From Erythrobacter sp. NAP1 (GTDB taxonomy: Bacteria; Pseudomonadota; Alphaproteobacteria; Sphingomonadales; Sphingomonadaceae), in NCBI RefSeq assembly GCF_000152865.1, contig NZ_CH672390.1, positions 2,521,468-2,585,467 on the forward strand: a stretch of DNA of 64,000 nucleotides, in the 5' to 3' direction. Shown here piece after piece: positions 25,631 to 35,702 of the stretch; the stretch's first letter is position 1, and each line of letters starts with the position of its first letter. The notes beneath the pieces were generated by a model. That model searched no databases, had not been told where the DNA came from, and was given only the letters and a program-made list of their open reading frames with translations. The translations under genes and the position numbers were made by a program.

Positions 25631-25652
25631 TTGACGAGCGCCGCGTTATAAT
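25631..25652 (+). promoter_or_regulatory. Possible promoter elements for tRNA-Gly
   Basis: TTGACG (25631-25636) and TATAAT (25647-25652) precede the tRNA, but only 10 bp separate them, too short for one promoter. One of them may pair with a poorer partner. Position relative to the tRNA (25678) suits the TATAAT as the -10. Confidence 0.3.
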
Positions 25653-25677
25653 GGCAATGGCGCTCCCTCGAAAGCGG

Positions 25678-25751
25678 GCGGGTATAGCATAGTGGTAATG
25701 CTCCAGCCTTCCAAGCTGGCTAGAGGGGTTCGATTCCCCTTACCCGCTCCA
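25678..25751 (+). tRNA. tRNA-Gly (anticodon TCC)
   Basis: A 74-nt cloverleaf. The acceptor stem GCGGGTA pairs with TACCCGC (25741-25747). The anticodon stem CCAGC/GCTGG holds the loop CTTCCAA with anticodon TCC (25710-25712), the T arm is GGGGTTCGATTCCCC, and CCA is encoded at the 3' end. It reads GGA and GGG codons. Confidence 0.97.
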
Positions 25752-25815
25752 GAGCTTGCCCTTGCACAAACTTTTCTTGGCTTGTGTTGCCACGCACACC
25801 CGCTAGCTGGGTTTC

Positions 25816-26718
25816 ATGCGTAGTCTGACCCACCTCGAGCGGCTCGAAGCCGAGAGCATCCATATATTCCGCGAAGTCGTAGCCGAGGCTGAAAACCCGG
25901 TGATGCTGTATTCGGTCGGCAAGGATTCGAGCGTCATGCTGCACTTGGCGCGCAAGGCGTTCTACCCATCGCCGCCACCCTTCCCGATGCTGCATGTCGC
26001 AAGCGGATGGGACTTTCAGGCGCTGCTCGATCACCGCGACAAGACGGTCAAGGAGTACGGGCTCGAACTGATCATCGCGCAGAACGAAGACGCCGAGGAA
26101 CAGGGCATCAACCCGTTCGACACCGGCAGCGCGCTTTATTCGCAAGCCCAATTGACCGATCCGCTCAAGAAAGCGCTGACCGCACACGGGTTTGATGCGG
26201 CCTTCGGTGGGGGTCGCCGCGATGAGGAAAAAGCGCGCGCAAAAGAGCGCGTATTCAGCTTCCGCACGGCAAGCCATCGCTGGGACCCAAAGAACCAGCG
26301 CCCTGAACTCTGGAACCTCTACAACGCGAAAAAGAACAAGGGCGAGAGCATCCGCGTCTTCCCGATCTCGAACTGGACCGAGCTCGACATCTGGCAGTAC
26401 ATTGCGCTCGAAAAGATCGACATCGTCCCGCTTTACCTGTCCTCCAAGCGTCCCACGGTGACACGCGACGGGCTGCTGCTGGTCGTCGATGATGATCGCT
26501 TCCGCCTCGAAAAAGGCGAGGAACCGGTCGAGCGTTCGGTACGTTTCCGCACGCTTGGCTGCTACCCGCTCACCGGCGCAACCGAGAGCGAGGCGACCGA
26601 CATGAACGCGATCATCCAGGAAATGCTGCTCGCGACCGGGTCGGAGCGTCAGGGCCGCGCGATCGACAAGGGGCAATCCGCTTCGATGGAAGACAAGAAG
26701 CAGGAGGGCTACTTCTGA
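25816..26718 (+). CDS. cysD: Sulfate adenylyltransferase subunit 2
   Basis: A 300-aa ATP pyrophosphatase-fold subunit that makes adenylyl sulfate from ATP and sulfate. [19 protein letters not shown] is the PP-loop, [17 protein letters not shown] is the conserved substrate loop, and [15 protein letters not shown] with [13 protein letters not shown] are family signatures. It starts a three-gene sulfate-activation operon; its TGA overlaps the cysNC start as TGATG. The tRNA-Gly lies 64 bp upstream. Confidence 0.97.
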   Translation: MRSLTHLERLEAESIHIFREVVAEAENPVMLYSVGKDSSVMLHLARKAFYPSPPPFPMLHVASGWDFQALLDHRDKTVKEYGLELIIAQNEDAEEQGINPFDTGSALYSQAQLTDPLKKALTAHGFDAAFGGGRRDEEKARAKERVFSFRTASHRWDPKNQRPELWNLYNAKKNKGESIRVFPISNWTELDIWQYIALEKIDIVPLYLSSKRPTVTRDGLLLVVDDDRFRLEKGEEPVERSVRFRTLGCYPLTGATESEATDMNAIIQEMLLATGSERQGRAIDKGQSASMEDKKQEGYF

Positions 26719-28634
26719 TGAACAAGGCTGACTCCAGCTTCCAGACCGATGCTCTTATCGCCGAGGACATAGACGCCTATCTTAAGCAGCATCAGCACAA
26801 GAGCCTGCTGCGCTTCATCACTTGCGGCAGCGTGGATGATGGCAAATCGACCCTGATCGGGCGTCTGCTCTACGATTCCAAGATGATCTTCGAGGACCAG
26901 CTTGCGAGCCTCGAAGCCGACAGCGTCAAGCACGGCACGCAAGGCCAAGAGATCGACTTTGCATTGCTGGTCGACGGCCTTGCTGCAGAGCGCGAACAGG
27001 GCATCACGATCGACGTCGCCTATCGCTTTTTCACGACTGAAAAGCGCAAGTTCATCGTCGCCGACACGCCGGGACACGAGCAATACACCCGCAACATGGT
27101 CACCGGTGCATCGACCGCAGACCTTGCGGTGATCCTCGTCGATGCTCGCAAGGGCGTGCTCCAGCAGACGCGGCGGCACAGTTACATCACCCATTTGCTC
27201 GGCATAAAACATCTGGTGCTGGCGGTGAACAAGATGGACCTTGTCGATTACGATCAGGCCACCTTCGATAGGATCGTTGCCGACTATTCCGAGTTCGCGA
27301 AGGAAGTCGGCATCGAAGACTTCACCGCGATCCCGATCTCCGGGTTCAAGGGCGACAACATCACTTCCTCGCCCTCCGCGAACACGCCATGGTACAATGG
27401 CCAGGCGCTGATCGAGCATCTCGAGACCGTCGAGGTCGCGAACACCGCTGCGCAGGAACGCTCGTTTCGCATGCCGGTTCAGTGGGTCAATCGCCCCAAT
27501 CTCGACTTCCGCGGATTTGCGGGGCAGATCACCGGCGGCACGATCAAGCCGGGCGACACAGTGCGCGTTGTGCCTGCCGGCAAGACCAGCACAGTCAAGA
27601 CTGTCACGACCTTCGATGGCGACCTTGAAGAAGGCGTTGCGGGCCAGTCGGTCACGCTGACGCTTGAGGACGAGGTCGATTGCTCGCGCGGTGACGTGAT
27701 TGCGGCGGCAGGCGATCCACCCGAAGCCAGCGACCAGTTCTGCGCGACATTCGTGTGGATGGACGAAACCGCGTTGAAGCCGGGCCGTGGATACTGGCTC
27801 AAGCTCGGCAGCCAGATGGTCACGGCCACTGTTCAGCCACCCAAATACGAGATCGACGTGAACAGCCTCGAGCACCTCGCGGCCAAGACACTAGAGTTGA
27901 ACTCGATCGGTGTCGCCGAATTCGCGACCGACCGACCGATCACGTTCGAGCCTTATTCCAAGAGCCGACAACTTGGCGGGTTCATCCTGATCGACAAGTT
28001 CACCAACGCGACCGTTGGCGCAGGGATGATCGAATTCAGCCTTCGCCGAGCGCAGAACGTGCACTGGCAACCGACCACGGTCACCCGCGAAGAGCATGCC
28101 GCGCTCAAGAACCAGGTGCCGCGCGTGCTGTGGTTCACCGGACTTTCGGGCTCGGGCAAGAGCACCATTGCGAACGAGGTCGAAAAGCAGCTTTCGCTGA
28201 TGAACCGCCACACCTTCCTGCTGGACGGCGACAATGTCCGTCATGGGCTGAACAAGGACTTGGGCTTCACCGAGACCGACCGGATCGAGAACATCCGCCG
28301 CATTGGCGAGGTTGCCAAGTTGATGGCGGACGCTGGCCTCATCGTGCTCACCGCCTTTATCTCGCCCTTCCGGGCCGAGCGGCAGATGGTGCGCAGCATG
28401 CTTCCCGAAGGCGAGTTCATCGAGGTGTTTGTCGACACCCCGCTTGAAGTCGCTGAGCAGCGCGACGTGAAGGGTCTTTACAAGAAGGCTCGCTCCGGTG
28501 AGCTCAAGAACTTCACCGGCATCGACAGTCCCTATGAAGCGCCCGAAAACGCAGAAATTCGCGTGAACACCGTGGACATGACGCCGGTCGAGGCTGCCGA
28601 ATACATCATCAGCCAGATCATGCCGCTCAAATGA
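26718..28634 (+). CDS. cysNC: Bifunctional sulfate adenylyltransferase subunit 1/adenylylsulfate kinase
   Basis: A 638-aa fusion. Residues about 1-440 are CysN, the GTPase that drives Cys[20 protein letters not shown] (P-loop), [12 protein letters not shown] (G3) and NKMDLVDYD (G4). Residues about 460-638 are CysC, APS kinase: [20 protein letters not shown] (P-loop), [17 protein letters not shown] and [13 protein letters not shown]. The product is PAPS for sulfate reduction and sulfonation. AGGAGG is a good ribosome site inside the end of cysD. The 3' end overlaps cysQ by 4 bp (ATGA). Confidence 0.98.
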   Translation: MNKADSSFQTDALIAEDIDAYLKQHQHKSLLRFITCGSVDDGKSTLIGRLLYDSKMIFEDQLASLEADSVKHGTQGQEIDFALLVDGLAAEREQGITIDVAYRFFTTEKRKFIVADTPGHEQYTRNMVTGASTADLAVILVDARKGVLQQTRRHSYITHLLGIKHLVLAVNKMDLVDYDQATFDRIVADYSEFAKEVGIEDFTAIPISGFKGDNITSSPSANTPWYNGQALIEHLETVEVANTAAQERSFRMPVQWVNRPNLDFRGFAGQITGGTIKPGDTVRVVPAGKTSTVKTVTTFDGDLEEGVAGQSVTLTLEDEVDCSRGDVIAAAGDPPEASDQFCATFVWMDETALKPGRGYWLKLGSQMVTATVQPPKYEIDVNSLEHLAAKTLELNSIGVAEFATDRPITFEPYSKSRQLGGFILIDKFTNATVGAGMIEFSLRRAQNVHWQPTTVTREEHAALKNQVPRVLWFTGLSGSGKSTIANEVEKQLSLMNRHTFLLDGDNVRHGLNKDLGFTETDRIENIRRIGEVAKLMADAGLIVLTAFISPFRAERQMVRSMLPEGEFIEVFVDTPLEVAEQRDVKGLYKKARSGELKNFTGIDSPYEAPENAEIRVNTVDMTPVEAAEYIISQIMPLK

Positions 28635-29383
28635 GTGCGGAGACGATGACCGACGCCGAGCTTGCCGCGCACTTGGCCGAAGTGGCCGGGCGCATCCTGC
28701 TCGATGTCCGCGCTAGCGGGATGTTTGAGGGTAAAGCGCTGGGCAAAGCGGGCGATGCGACCGCGAACGAATTCCTGTGCCATGCGCTTCGTGCGGCGCG
28801 GCCCGATGACGGGCTGCTTTCGGAGGAGGAAAAGGACGACACAGCGCGCTGTTCGATGAGCCGGGTATGGATCGTCGACCCGGTCGACGGCACCCGCGAA
28901 TATGGCGAGCAGCGCAGCGACTGGGCGGTCCATGTGGGCCTTTCGGTCGATGGCGCCGCGACGGTTGGCGCAGTGGCGCTTCCGGGCCTTGATGGCGGCA
29001 CGGTCCTTCGCACTGATACAATCGCACCGCTCAAGGATGCCGCCGACAATCCACGCTTCCTAGTCAGCCGGACCCGGCCAGCAAGAGAAGCGACGGCGGT
29101 TTGCGAGCAGATGGGCGGCGAGCTTGTCGCCATGGGCAGCGCGGGCGCAAAGGCGATGGCCGTTGTGCGCGGCGAGGCTGAGATCTACCTCCATTCAGGC
29201 GGCCAGTACGAATGGGACAGCTGCGCACCGGTCGCCGTCGCTGCAGCGCATGGCCTGCATTGTTCGCGCATCGACGGGTCGCCGATCCGCTACAACATGG
29301 CCGACCCTTACCTGCCCGACCTGCTTATCTGCCGCCCCGAATATGCCGAGCGCGTGCTCGAACTAGTTGCTGCTCTCGACTGA
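28631..29383 (+). CDS. cysQ: 3'(2'),5'-bisphosphate nucleotidase CysQ
   Basis: A 250-aa IMPase-family phosphatase. LLSEEEKDD carries the first metal-binding acids, [11 protein letters not shown] is the DPxDGT metal site, and [19 protein letters not shown] is the C-terminal WDSC/AP block typical of CysQ. It removes 3'-phosphate from PAP, the by-product of PAPS use, which fits its place as the last gene of cysD-cysNC-cysQ with a 4-bp ATGA overlap. Its 3' end overlaps the convergent lipoprotein gene by 21 bp. Confidence 0.93.
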   Translation: MSAETMTDAELAAHLAEVAGRILLDVRASGMFEGKALGKAGDATANEFLCHALRAARPDDGLLSEEEKDDTARCSMSRVWIVDPVDGTREYGEQRSDWAVHVGLSVDGAATVGAVALPGLDGGTVLRTDTIAPLKDAADNPRFLVSRTRPAREATAVCEQMGGELVAMGSAGAKAMAVVRGEAEIYLHSGGQYEWDSCAPVAVAAAHGLHCSRIDGSPIRYNMADPYLPDLLICRPEYAERVLELVAALD

Positions 29384-29953
29384 ACCGTCCGCTTCGTCGG
29401 CATCAGGAACCACCACCAGCACCTCGACCCGGCGATTGAGGGCGCGGCCTTCTTCATTGGGTGAACCATCGGGAAGCGCGTTGGGCTCAGCGGGGTTTTG
29501 TTCGCCGAAGACGATCACGTCGATCCGGTCTTCGTCCACGCCGCGCTCGATCAGCCATCCTGCTACTGCGAGACCGCGCGCCTCGGCGGCACGCTCATTC
29601 GCACTGTCGCTTCCGTCGCTGTCGCTGTGCGCGCCAAGGACAATTGGTCCGCCCAGCGCGATCTGCTCTGAATTCGCGATCTGCTCGAGCGCTGCGAGCG
29701 CATCATCGTCCAGTTCGGCGCCGCCATCGGGAAAGCCCACGGTCAGCTCGAACGAGGAAACCGGCGCAGCGGGAAGCGGGGGCCCATCAATGTCGGCGCG
29801 CAGGATCGAAACGGGTGCGGTAGGCTGCGCCCCCTCAAGAGGGCTTTCGGGCGCTGTTTGCGTTTCGCCAGCGTCCTCGTTGTCGTTGTTCGCCTGACAT
29901 GCGCTCAAGGCTCCAAGGCCAAAAAGCGCGATCATCGCGGCCCGGTATTGCAT
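29363..29953 (-). CDS. OmpA-family lipoprotein
   Basis: A 196-aa protein with a lipoprotein signal peptide, lipobox LSAC. A disordered acidic/proline linker follows, then a C-terminal OmpA-like domain from about residue 85: GPIVLGAHSDSDGSDSANERAAEARGL and NRRVEVLV, where the Asp and Arg bind peptidoglycan meso-diaminopimelate. It likely tethers a membrane to the cell wall. Two ATGs two codons apart: the first (29959) abuts the GAGAGG ribosome site, so the second is used. It lies 19 bp after the antiporter gene and is probably in its transcript. Confidence 0.85.
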   Translation of the reverse strand: MQYRAAMIALFGLGALSACQANNDNEDAGETQTAPESPLEGAQPTAPVSILRADIDGPPLPAAPVSSFELTVGFPDGGAELDDDALAALEQIANSEQIALGGPIVLGAHSDSDGSDSANERAAEARGLAVAGWLIERGVDEDRIDVIVFGEQNPAEPNALPDGSPNEEGRALNRRVEVLVVVPDADEADGSVESSN

Positions 29954-29972
29954 CTTCATCCTCTCATTCGTC

Positions 29973-31850
29973 CTAAGTCGCTTGCGGTCTTGGCCTGACC
30001 TCTGTGGCTTTCGGATCGGTATCTTCCTTCGGATTAGCCCTGATTTGCGGGGGTGTGAAACTCACGATGGTGTCGCCGGCGCGCGGCTCGGGCCGCGCGG
30101 CGTGCGTGAAGAAGCGCAGCGTTCCGGATTTCCGAACCAGCAACAGCATGGTGCCGGTGTCGGACAGCTTCAGCTGCGCATCCTCGAAATCGAACTCTTC
30201 GGACAGTTTGGTCTTCTTGAAAACCCAGCCCTGCTTCTGCTTGTCGTTGACCTCGTCGACGCCATAGCCGCTTTCGAACAAGGCGCGGCCGCGCAGCGAG
30301 AGCGGAAGCGCGTGTTTGTCATCGCCATCGGCGCTCTCGCCAAGCTGATAGACCGAATCGCGGCCCATCTCGTGCGCGAATTCGTTGCAGACGAGCGTGT
30401 TGTACGCCTCGTTATCGGTCGCAGCGACGAGGACCTGAAAAGGTGACAGGTCGAGATTGTGCTCGGTCGCCTCGTTCAGGATTTCGCCGTGATAATAGGG
30501 CAGCCCCTCACGCCGGGCTGCGCCGAGGCGTTGCCAGCTCTGGTCGACAATCATGACGGGCGTGTCGAGCGCGCTCATCTGCCGTGCGAGCGCGATGGTC
30601 CACGGTGTCGAGCCGACGATCAGCAGCCCTGGGCGCGAGGATCCCTTGACGTTCAAGAGCCGCGCGACGGGTTCGATCGTAAAGCCGTGGGCGATCACGG
30701 TCACGACCACCACGGCAAAGCTCAGGCCGATCAACAGTTGCCCGCCCTCGATACCAAGGTCGCCGAGGCGCAGCGCGAAGAGGCCCGAGATTGCGACCAG
30801 CACGATCCCGCGCGGCGCGATCCATGCGACGAATATGCGCTCGTTCCACGGCACGTCGGAGCCGAGGAGGCTGACCAGAACGGTGATTGGTCTGACGACA
30901 AACAACAGCGCCAGCAGGAACAGGATGAAGCGCTGACCGACCGATTCCATCGGGTTGAGGTAAGCGAGATCTTCCAGCGACAGGCTGGAGGCGAGCAGGA
31001 TGAAGATGCCCGACACCAGCAGGACCGCAACATTCTCCTTGAACGGATGGATCGACCGGATGCTCGACACTTCGCGGTTGGCGAGCGTCACGCCCATAAC
31101 GGTCACTGCGACAAGCCCCGCTTCATGTTCGATAAGGTTGGTGAGCACGAAGACCGCGATGACGACAACGAACAGCACCGGCACCTTGAGATATTCGGGT
31201 ATCGCTCCGCGCGGGAACAGATAGGCGATCATGCGCGCAGCCGCGTATCCGATGAGCCCGGCAAGGATCGCAGCAAAGATCAGCGGGGGCACAACATCGA
31301 CGAGCGAGGCGTCAGGGAATTCGTTGATCCTTCGGAAGTATTCGTAAGCGATGACCGCGCACAGCGCGCCGGTCGGGTCGTTGACGATGCCCTCCCACTT
31401 TAGGATCGAGTTGGGCCGTGTCTGGATGTTGGACTGGCGCAGCAGCGGGATCACCACGGTGGGCCCAGTGACAATCAAAATACCGCCAAACAGCACCGCG
31501 ACAGGCCAGACGAGCCCTGCAATGTAGAACCCTGCCAAGGCACCCAGCGCCCAACCGACGAGCACGCCGATTGTCGCAAGCCTCCACACCGCCTTGCCCG
31601 AATGCCTCAACTCTCTCAGGTCGAGGCTTAGCCCTCCCTCGAACAATATGAGCGCAACCCCGACGCTTATCATCGGGTCGAGCAATTCTCCGAAGGCCGA
31701 TTCAGGGTCGATCAGCCCCGTGATCGGCCCGGCGATAAAGCCTGCCGCCAGCATCAGGACGATCGCAGGCCAACCGGTGCGCCAGGCAACCCATTGGGCG
31801 CCTACGCCCAATGCGCCAACTGCTGCAATCACCACGGCTTGCGATTCCAT
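29973..31850 (-). CDS. CPA1-family cation:proton antiporter with TrkA-N domain
   Basis: A 625-aa protein. Residues about 1-390 form some twelve membrane segments with the CPA1 signatures ALILFEGGLSLDLRELR, GPTVVIPLLRQ and WEGIVNDPTGALCAVIAYE; the ND pair is the ion-binding aspartate site. Residues about 400-520 are a TrkA-N/RCK Rossmann domain (GLLIVGSTPWTIALARQMSA), and the rest is a TrkA-C-like regulatory tail. It should exchange Na+ or K+ for H+ across the inner membrane, gated by nucleotide. It is divergent from nothing and lies downstream of apt by 55 bp. Confidence 0.9.
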   Translation of the reverse strand: MESQAVVIAAVGALGVGAQWVAWRTGWPAIVLMLAAGFIAGPITGLIDPESAFGELLDPMISVGVALILFEGGLSLDLRELRHSGKAVWRLATIGVLVGWALGALAGFYIAGLVWPVAVLFGGILIVTGPTVVIPLLRQSNIQTRPNSILKWEGIVNDPTGALCAVIAYEYFRRINEFPDASLVDVVPPLIFAAILAGLIGYAAARMIAYLFPRGAIPEYLKVPVLFVVVIAVFVLTNLIEHEAGLVAVTVMGVTLANREVSSIRSIHPFKENVAVLLVSGIFILLASSLSLEDLAYLNPMESVGQRFILFLLALLFVVRPITVLVSLLGSDVPWNERIFVAWIAPRGIVLVAISGLFALRLGDLGIEGGQLLIGLSFAVVVVTVIAHGFTIEPVARLLNVKGSSRPGLLIVGSTPWTIALARQMSALDTPVMIVDQSWQRLGAARREGLPYYHGEILNEATEHNLDLSPFQVLVAATDNEAYNTLVCNEFAHEMGRDSVYQLGESADGDDKHALPLSLRGRALFESGYGVDEVNDKQKQGWVFKKTKLSEEFDFEDAQLKLSDTGTMLLLVRKSGTLRFFTHAARPEPRAGDTIVSFTPPQIRANPKEDTDPKATEVRPRPQAT

Positions 31851-31905
31851 CGAGATAGCTAAGGCCCTTTCAGCTTGATTGCGGGCAGGATGCCTGCGTT
31901 TGGCG

Positions 31906-32457
31906 TCACTCGCCTTCGAAGTGCATCAACGCTTCAACCGCCACTTTGGCTCCACGCAATTTTTCCGCGCCGCCCAGATCGGGCAGGTCGATGACGAAAA
32001 GCGCTTGCTCCACCACCGCTCCCGCCATGCGAATGAGCTCTGCAGCGGCGAGCGCCGTGCCGCCGGTCGCAATCAGATCGTCGACGATGACGACCCTCTC
32101 TCCAGCGGCAACCGCTTGCGGGTCCATTTCGAGACGGTCGGTCCCGTATTCAAGGGCGTAGTCGATGCCGATGGTGTCGATCGGGAGCTTGCCGGGCTTG
32201 CGAATCGGAACGAAGCCGATGCCGAGCGCTGCGGCGACAGCCGCACCGAAGATGAAACCGCGCGCTTCCATTCCTGCGATTTTCTGTGCGCCGCCTGCGC
32301 AAGCCTTTGCAGCAAGATGCTCGACGCTGGCCGACAGCCCCTCAGCATGTCCGATCAGCGTGGTGATATCGCGGAACTGGATGCCGGGTTCGGGAAAGTC
32401 GGGCACTGTCCGAACCAGCGCCTTCAGCGCCTCAGGTGTCATGTTTGAAGCGCTCAC
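31906..32457 (-). CDS. apt: Adenine phosphoribosyltransferase
   Basis: A 183-aa salvage enzyme that joins adenine and PRPP to AMP. VPDFPEPGIQFRDITTLIG and GMEARGFIFGAAVAAALG are Apt signatures, and VVIVDDLIATGGTALAA is the PRPP-binding loop. An alternative ATG lies five codons inside (MTPEAL). It is preceded by the bc1 operon and a hairpin at 32501-32535. Confidence 0.96.
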   Translation of the reverse strand: MSASNMTPEALKALVRTVPDFPEPGIQFRDITTLIGHAEGLSASVEHLAAKACAGGAQKIAGMEARGFIFGAAVAAALGIGFVPIRKPGKLPIDTIGIDYALEYGTDRLEMDPQAVAAGERVVIVDDLIATGGTALAAAELIRMAGAVVEQALFVIDLPDLGGAEKLRGAKVAVEALMHFEGE

Positions 32458-32500
32458 ACTCGTCCCCTCAAGTCACTGAATCCGCCGGCCTCAAAGCACG

Positions 32501-32535
32501 AGCGCCCCACCATCCGCAAGCGATGATGGGGCGCT
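32501..32535 (-). terminator. Hairpin between petC and apt
   Basis: A 14-bp GC-rich inverted repeat with one mismatch (32501-32514 with 32522-32535) and a 7-base loop, 37 bp after the petC stop. There is no strong T-run on the minus strand, so it may be a weak terminator or an mRNA-stabilising end of the bc1 transcript. Confidence 0.5.
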
Positions 32536-32572
32536 TCGCCGAAAATCAGTGCCTCTTGGCTAAGGCGCTCGA

Positions 32573-33427
32573 TCAGATCTTCTTTTTCTTGGTCGCCCAG
32601 ACTGTCTTGTACGACAGGAAGCCGAGGATCGTGGCGAACAGCAGGAAGCCGATCACGAACCAGCCGGTCTGCTTGCGCTTGATCAGCGATGGCTCGCCCG
32701 CCCAGGTCAGGAACGCGGTAACGTCGGCTGACATCTGCTCGGTCGTCGCTTCGGTGCCGTCGGAATAGCTGACGATACCATCGAGAAGCTGCGGCGGCAT
32801 GGCGATGTTGATGTTGTAGAAGTACTCGTTGAAGTACAGGCCCGGAGGCGTTTCGAAGTTCGGCGACTTGGCCACGTCCTCGGGATCGGGCTCGTTATAG
32901 CCCTGCATCAGCGAGTAGACGTAGTGGACGCCGTCCTTGCGCGCCTTGGTGATCAGCGACAGGTCAGGCGGGATCGCGTTGTTGTTGAACGCGCGCGCTT
33001 CGATGTCGTTGGCATAGGGGCTCGGGAACTGGTCGGTCGGGAGACCCGGACGTTCGATGACCGAGCCGTCCTTTTCGTCGATGCCCGGAACCATCCAGGT
33101 CGCCGCTTCCGCGCGAACTTCGTCTTCGGTGTAGCCGATCTGTTCAAGGTTACGGAACGCGACATACTTCAGGCTGTGACAGGCCGAGCAGACTTCCTTG
33201 TAGACCTGGTATCCGCGCTGGAGCTGTGCGTAGTCCCAGGTGCCGAGCGGTCCGTCGAAAGCGAACCCGCCCTCAGGGGCGATGTTCTCTTCCTGGAAAG
33301 CATAATAATCGGGCTTTTCCGGGAAGCCTTCGCTCGTCAGCGTGAAGAGGCCGGGCGCGAGCGACCACAGCAGCAGGACCGCCGTGAGGCCGAGGCCGAG
33401 GATGATGCCTCCAAGTCGAATGGTCAT
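32573..33427 (-). CDS. petC: Cytochrome c1 of the bc1 complex
   Basis: A 284-aa protein. An N-terminal signal segment (GGIILGLGLTAVLLLWSLAPG) leads to a periplasmic haem domain with CSACHS (CXXCH) near residue 80, and a C-terminal anchor (GWFVIGFLLFATILGFLSYK) ends in a lysine-rich tail. The axial methionine probably lies in the MPPQL segment. It passes electrons from the Rieske protein to soluble cytochrome c. It is the last gene of petA-petB-petC (fbcFBC). Confidence 0.96.
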   Translation of the reverse strand: MTIRLGGIILGLGLTAVLLLWSLAPGLFTLTSEGFPEKPDYYAFQEENIAPEGGFAFDGPLGTWDYAQLQRGYQVYKEVCSACHSLKYVAFRNLEQIGYTEDEVRAEAATWMVPGIDEKDGSVIERPGLPTDQFPSPYANDIEARAFNNNAIPPDLSLITKARKDGVHYVYSLMQGYNEPDPEDVAKSPNFETPPGLYFNEYFYNINIAMPPQLLDGIVSYSDGTEATTEQMSADVTAFLTWAGEPSLIKRKQTGWFVIGFLLFATILGFLSYKTVWATKKKKI

Positions 33428-33474
33428 GACCTAACTCTTTCTCGTTATCGGGTCAGTGAATGGTGTTGGCTCGA

Positions 33475-34851
33475 TTACTCGGCCGGCTGCAGCGAACCGT
33501 CGGTGTCGCCACCGGGAAGCGGCTTGACCACTTCGCCCGGGTTGTCACCGCCGCCCGACTTGCCGCCGGGGGTGTCGTCGCTGCCAAGTACAGCCTGCGT
33601 GATCGAGAACGGCAGCGGCTTGGGCACTTCGATCTGACTGATAATCGGCAAGATCACCAAGAAGTGAAGGAAGTAGTAAGCCGTGAAGATCTGGCTGAGC
33701 ACGATGTAGGGCTCTTCAGCCTTGGCGCCGCCAAGGTAGAACAGACCAGCCATGCAGGGCACGAGGCCGAACCAGAAGAACTTCTTGAACAGCGGACGAT
33801 AGGAGCCCGAGCGAACCGGGCTCTTGTCGAGCCACGGCAGGAAGAACCACACCAGGATCGAGCCGAACATCGCGATCACGCCAAGCAGCTTGGCTTCGAT
33901 CAGTACGATACCGGTAAACGGAATGGTGAGGTCGCCGGTGAAGGCACGCAGGATCGCGTAGAACGGGTAGAAGTACCATTCCGGAACGATCAGCGCCGGG
34001 GTCGAAAGCGGGTTGGCTTCGATCCAGTTCTCAGCGTGGCCCAGCGCATTGGGAGCGAAGAACACGATTGCCGAGAAGAAGATGAGGATGAGACCCAGAA
34101 ACCAGCCGTCCTTCGCCGTATAATACGGGTGGAACGGAACGGTGTCGCTTTCCTGCTTCACTTCGACGCCAGTCGGGTTCGACGAGCCTGGAATGTGAAG
34201 CGCCCAGATGTGCAGGATCACGGTGCCGGCAATGATGAACGGCATCAGGAAGTGCAACGAGAAGAAGCGATTCAGGGTTGAGTCGTTCGGCGCATAGCCG
34301 CCGACCAGCCAGATCTGCAGCGGCTCACCGATGAACGGAATGGCGCCGAACAGACCGGTGATAACCTTCGCACCCCAGAAGCTCATCTGGCCCCAGGGAA
34401 GGACGTAGCCCATGAACGCGGTTGCCATCATCAGCAGGAAGATGACCACGCCGAGCAGCCAGATCATCTCGCGCGGAGCCTTGTAGGATGAGTAATACAA
34501 GCCGCGGAAAATGTGCATGTAGATGACGACGAAGAAGAAGCTTGCGCCGTTGGCGTGGGCGTATTTCAGCAGCCAGCCGTAGTTCACGTTGCGCATGATG
34601 TGTTCGATCTGGCCGAACGCAACTTCGGTGTTCGCGGCATAGTGCATCGCGAGGACAACGCCGGTGATGATCTGGAACACGAGGAAGAAGCCGGCGAGCA
34701 CGCCGAAGTTCCACATGTAGTTTAGGTTGCGCGGAACCGGATAGCCGGCACCCACTGCGTTGTAGACCAGCCGCGGAACCGGAAGCTTTTCATCAAGCCA
34801 CTTGGTGAAGTCGTTCTTCGGTTCGTACTGATTTGCCCAGGCGAAGCTCAT
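33475..34851 (-). CDS. petB: Cytochrome b of the bc1 complex
   Basis: A 458-aa, eight-helix membrane protein. [23 protein letters not shown] and [19 protein letters not shown] carry histidines for the two b haems, [11 protein letters not shown] is conserved near the Qo site, and [14 protein letters not shown] is the PEWY quinol-oxidation motif. The C-terminal tail has a Gly/Pro-rich extension of about 40 residues ([19 protein letters not shown]). It oxidises ubiquinol and drives the Q cycle with petA and petC. Confidence 0.97.
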   Translation of the reverse strand: MSFAWANQYEPKNDFTKWLDEKLPVPRLVYNAVGAGYPVPRNLNYMWNFGVLAGFFLVFQIITGVVLAMHYAANTEVAFGQIEHIMRNVNYGWLLKYAHANGASFFFVVIYMHIFRGLYYSSYKAPREMIWLLGVVIFLLMMATAFMGYVLPWGQMSFWGAKVITGLFGAIPFIGEPLQIWLVGGYAPNDSTLNRFFSLHFLMPFIIAGTVILHIWALHIPGSSNPTGVEVKQESDTVPFHPYYTAKDGWFLGLILIFFSAIVFFAPNALGHAENWIEANPLSTPALIVPEWYFYPFYAILRAFTGDLTIPFTGIVLIEAKLLGVIAMFGSILVWFFLPWLDKSPVRSGSYRPLFKKFFWFGLVPCMAGLFYLGGAKAEEPYIVLSQIFTAYYFLHFLVILPIISQIEVPKPLPFSITQAVLGSDDTPGGKSGGGDNPGEVVKPLPGGDTDGSLQPAE

Positions 34852-34910
34852 AATGATCTCTTGCTTGTTCTCAGCGATAAATTTTCAGGTGCGCGTTCAG
34901 GTACGAACGA

Positions 34911-35459
34911 TCACCCGACACGGATGGTTGTTTCGGTCGTGAAACTGAATTCTGGCACTTCGAGGTTGGTCGGTGCAGGGCCCTTGCGAATGCGGCCGAG
35001 CGCATCGTAGTGCGAACCGTGGCACGGGCAGAAATACCCGTCGAACTCACCCTTGTTCTCGCCTTCGGCAGCACCAAGCGGCACGCAGCCAAGGTGGGTG
35101 CACACGCCGAGATTGATGAGAATGTCCTCGTTTCCGACGCCAAGTCGATCTTCGAGCGTCTGCGGATCGCGCAGGCCGCCTGCGTCGATTGCATTCACTT
35201 CTTCGATTTCTTCAGGCGTCAGGCGCTTCACGAAGAGCGGCTGCTCACGGAAAACGGCCTTGATCGACTGACCCGGCTCAAGCGAGGAGACGTCGACGTC
35301 AGTCGTACTCGCGGCGAGCACGTCTGCGGTCGGAGCCATCTGGCTGATCAACGGGAAGAGAACGGACGCACCGCCGACACCGGCCGTGCTGACAGCTGCA
35401 ATGTGGATCCAATCGCGGCGACGAACGCCCTCTTCGGTACCCTCTGCAGTGGAAGCCAT
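34911..35459 (-). CDS. petA: Ubiquinol-cytochrome c reductase iron-sulfur (Rieske) subunit
   Basis: A 182-aa protein. The N-terminal RRRDW followed by a hydrophobic stretch ([18 protein letters not shown]) is a Tat-type anchor. The [2Fe-2S] ligands are CTHLGC and CPCHGSHYD, separated by an insertion typical of the alphaproteobacterial and mitochondrial form. It accepts the first electron from ubiquinol. It is the first gene of the bc1 operon, with a stem-loop in its leader (35482-35509) and about 240 bp upstream for control. Confidence 0.97.
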   Translation of the reverse strand: MASTAEGTEEGVRRRDWIHIAAVSTAGVGGASVLFPLISQMAPTADVLAASTTDVDVSSLEPGQSIKAVFREQPLFVKRLTPEEIEEVNAIDAGGLRDPQTLEDRLGVGNEDILINLGVCTHLGCVPLGAAEGENKGEFDGYFCPCHGSHYDALGRIRKGPAPTNLEVPEFSFTTETTIRVG

Positions 35460-35481
35460 AACGTATTACCCTGCTCGTTTT

Positions 35482-35509
35482 GCCACGAAGCGCATTTGCT
35501 CTTCGTGGC
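35482..35509 (-). promoter_or_regulatory. Stem-loop in the petA leader
   Basis: GCCACGAAG (35482-35490) pairs perfectly with CTTCGTGGC (35501-35509) around a 10-base loop, about 22 bp before the petA ATG. It may stabilise the bc1 mRNA or bind a regulator; that is inference. Confidence 0.45.
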
Positions 35510-35702
35510 TTCAGTTGAAACTCTTCGCCCCGTCCGGCGCTAGAGCCATGGTGAATATCCCGGCCGGCTTCATAACGCTCCTTCGAGCGGTCAGTTCCGG
35601 CTGTTGGGCGCGATATACGGCAATCTCGCAAGAATCCAACCGTGTTTTGAACACTGCCTGTTCGTTCTCGTGCAAGCCGCGCAAAACCGCCCTGAGCGGC
35701 CT

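Noticed and set aside
25631-25652. TTGACG plus TATAAT as one promoter for tRNA-Gly
   Set aside because: The 10-bp spacer is too short for a single sigma70 promoter; kept only as possible separate elements at low confidence.
25720-26676. 318-residue minus-strand frame
   Set aside because: Antisense to cysD and overlapping the tRNA-Gly gene.
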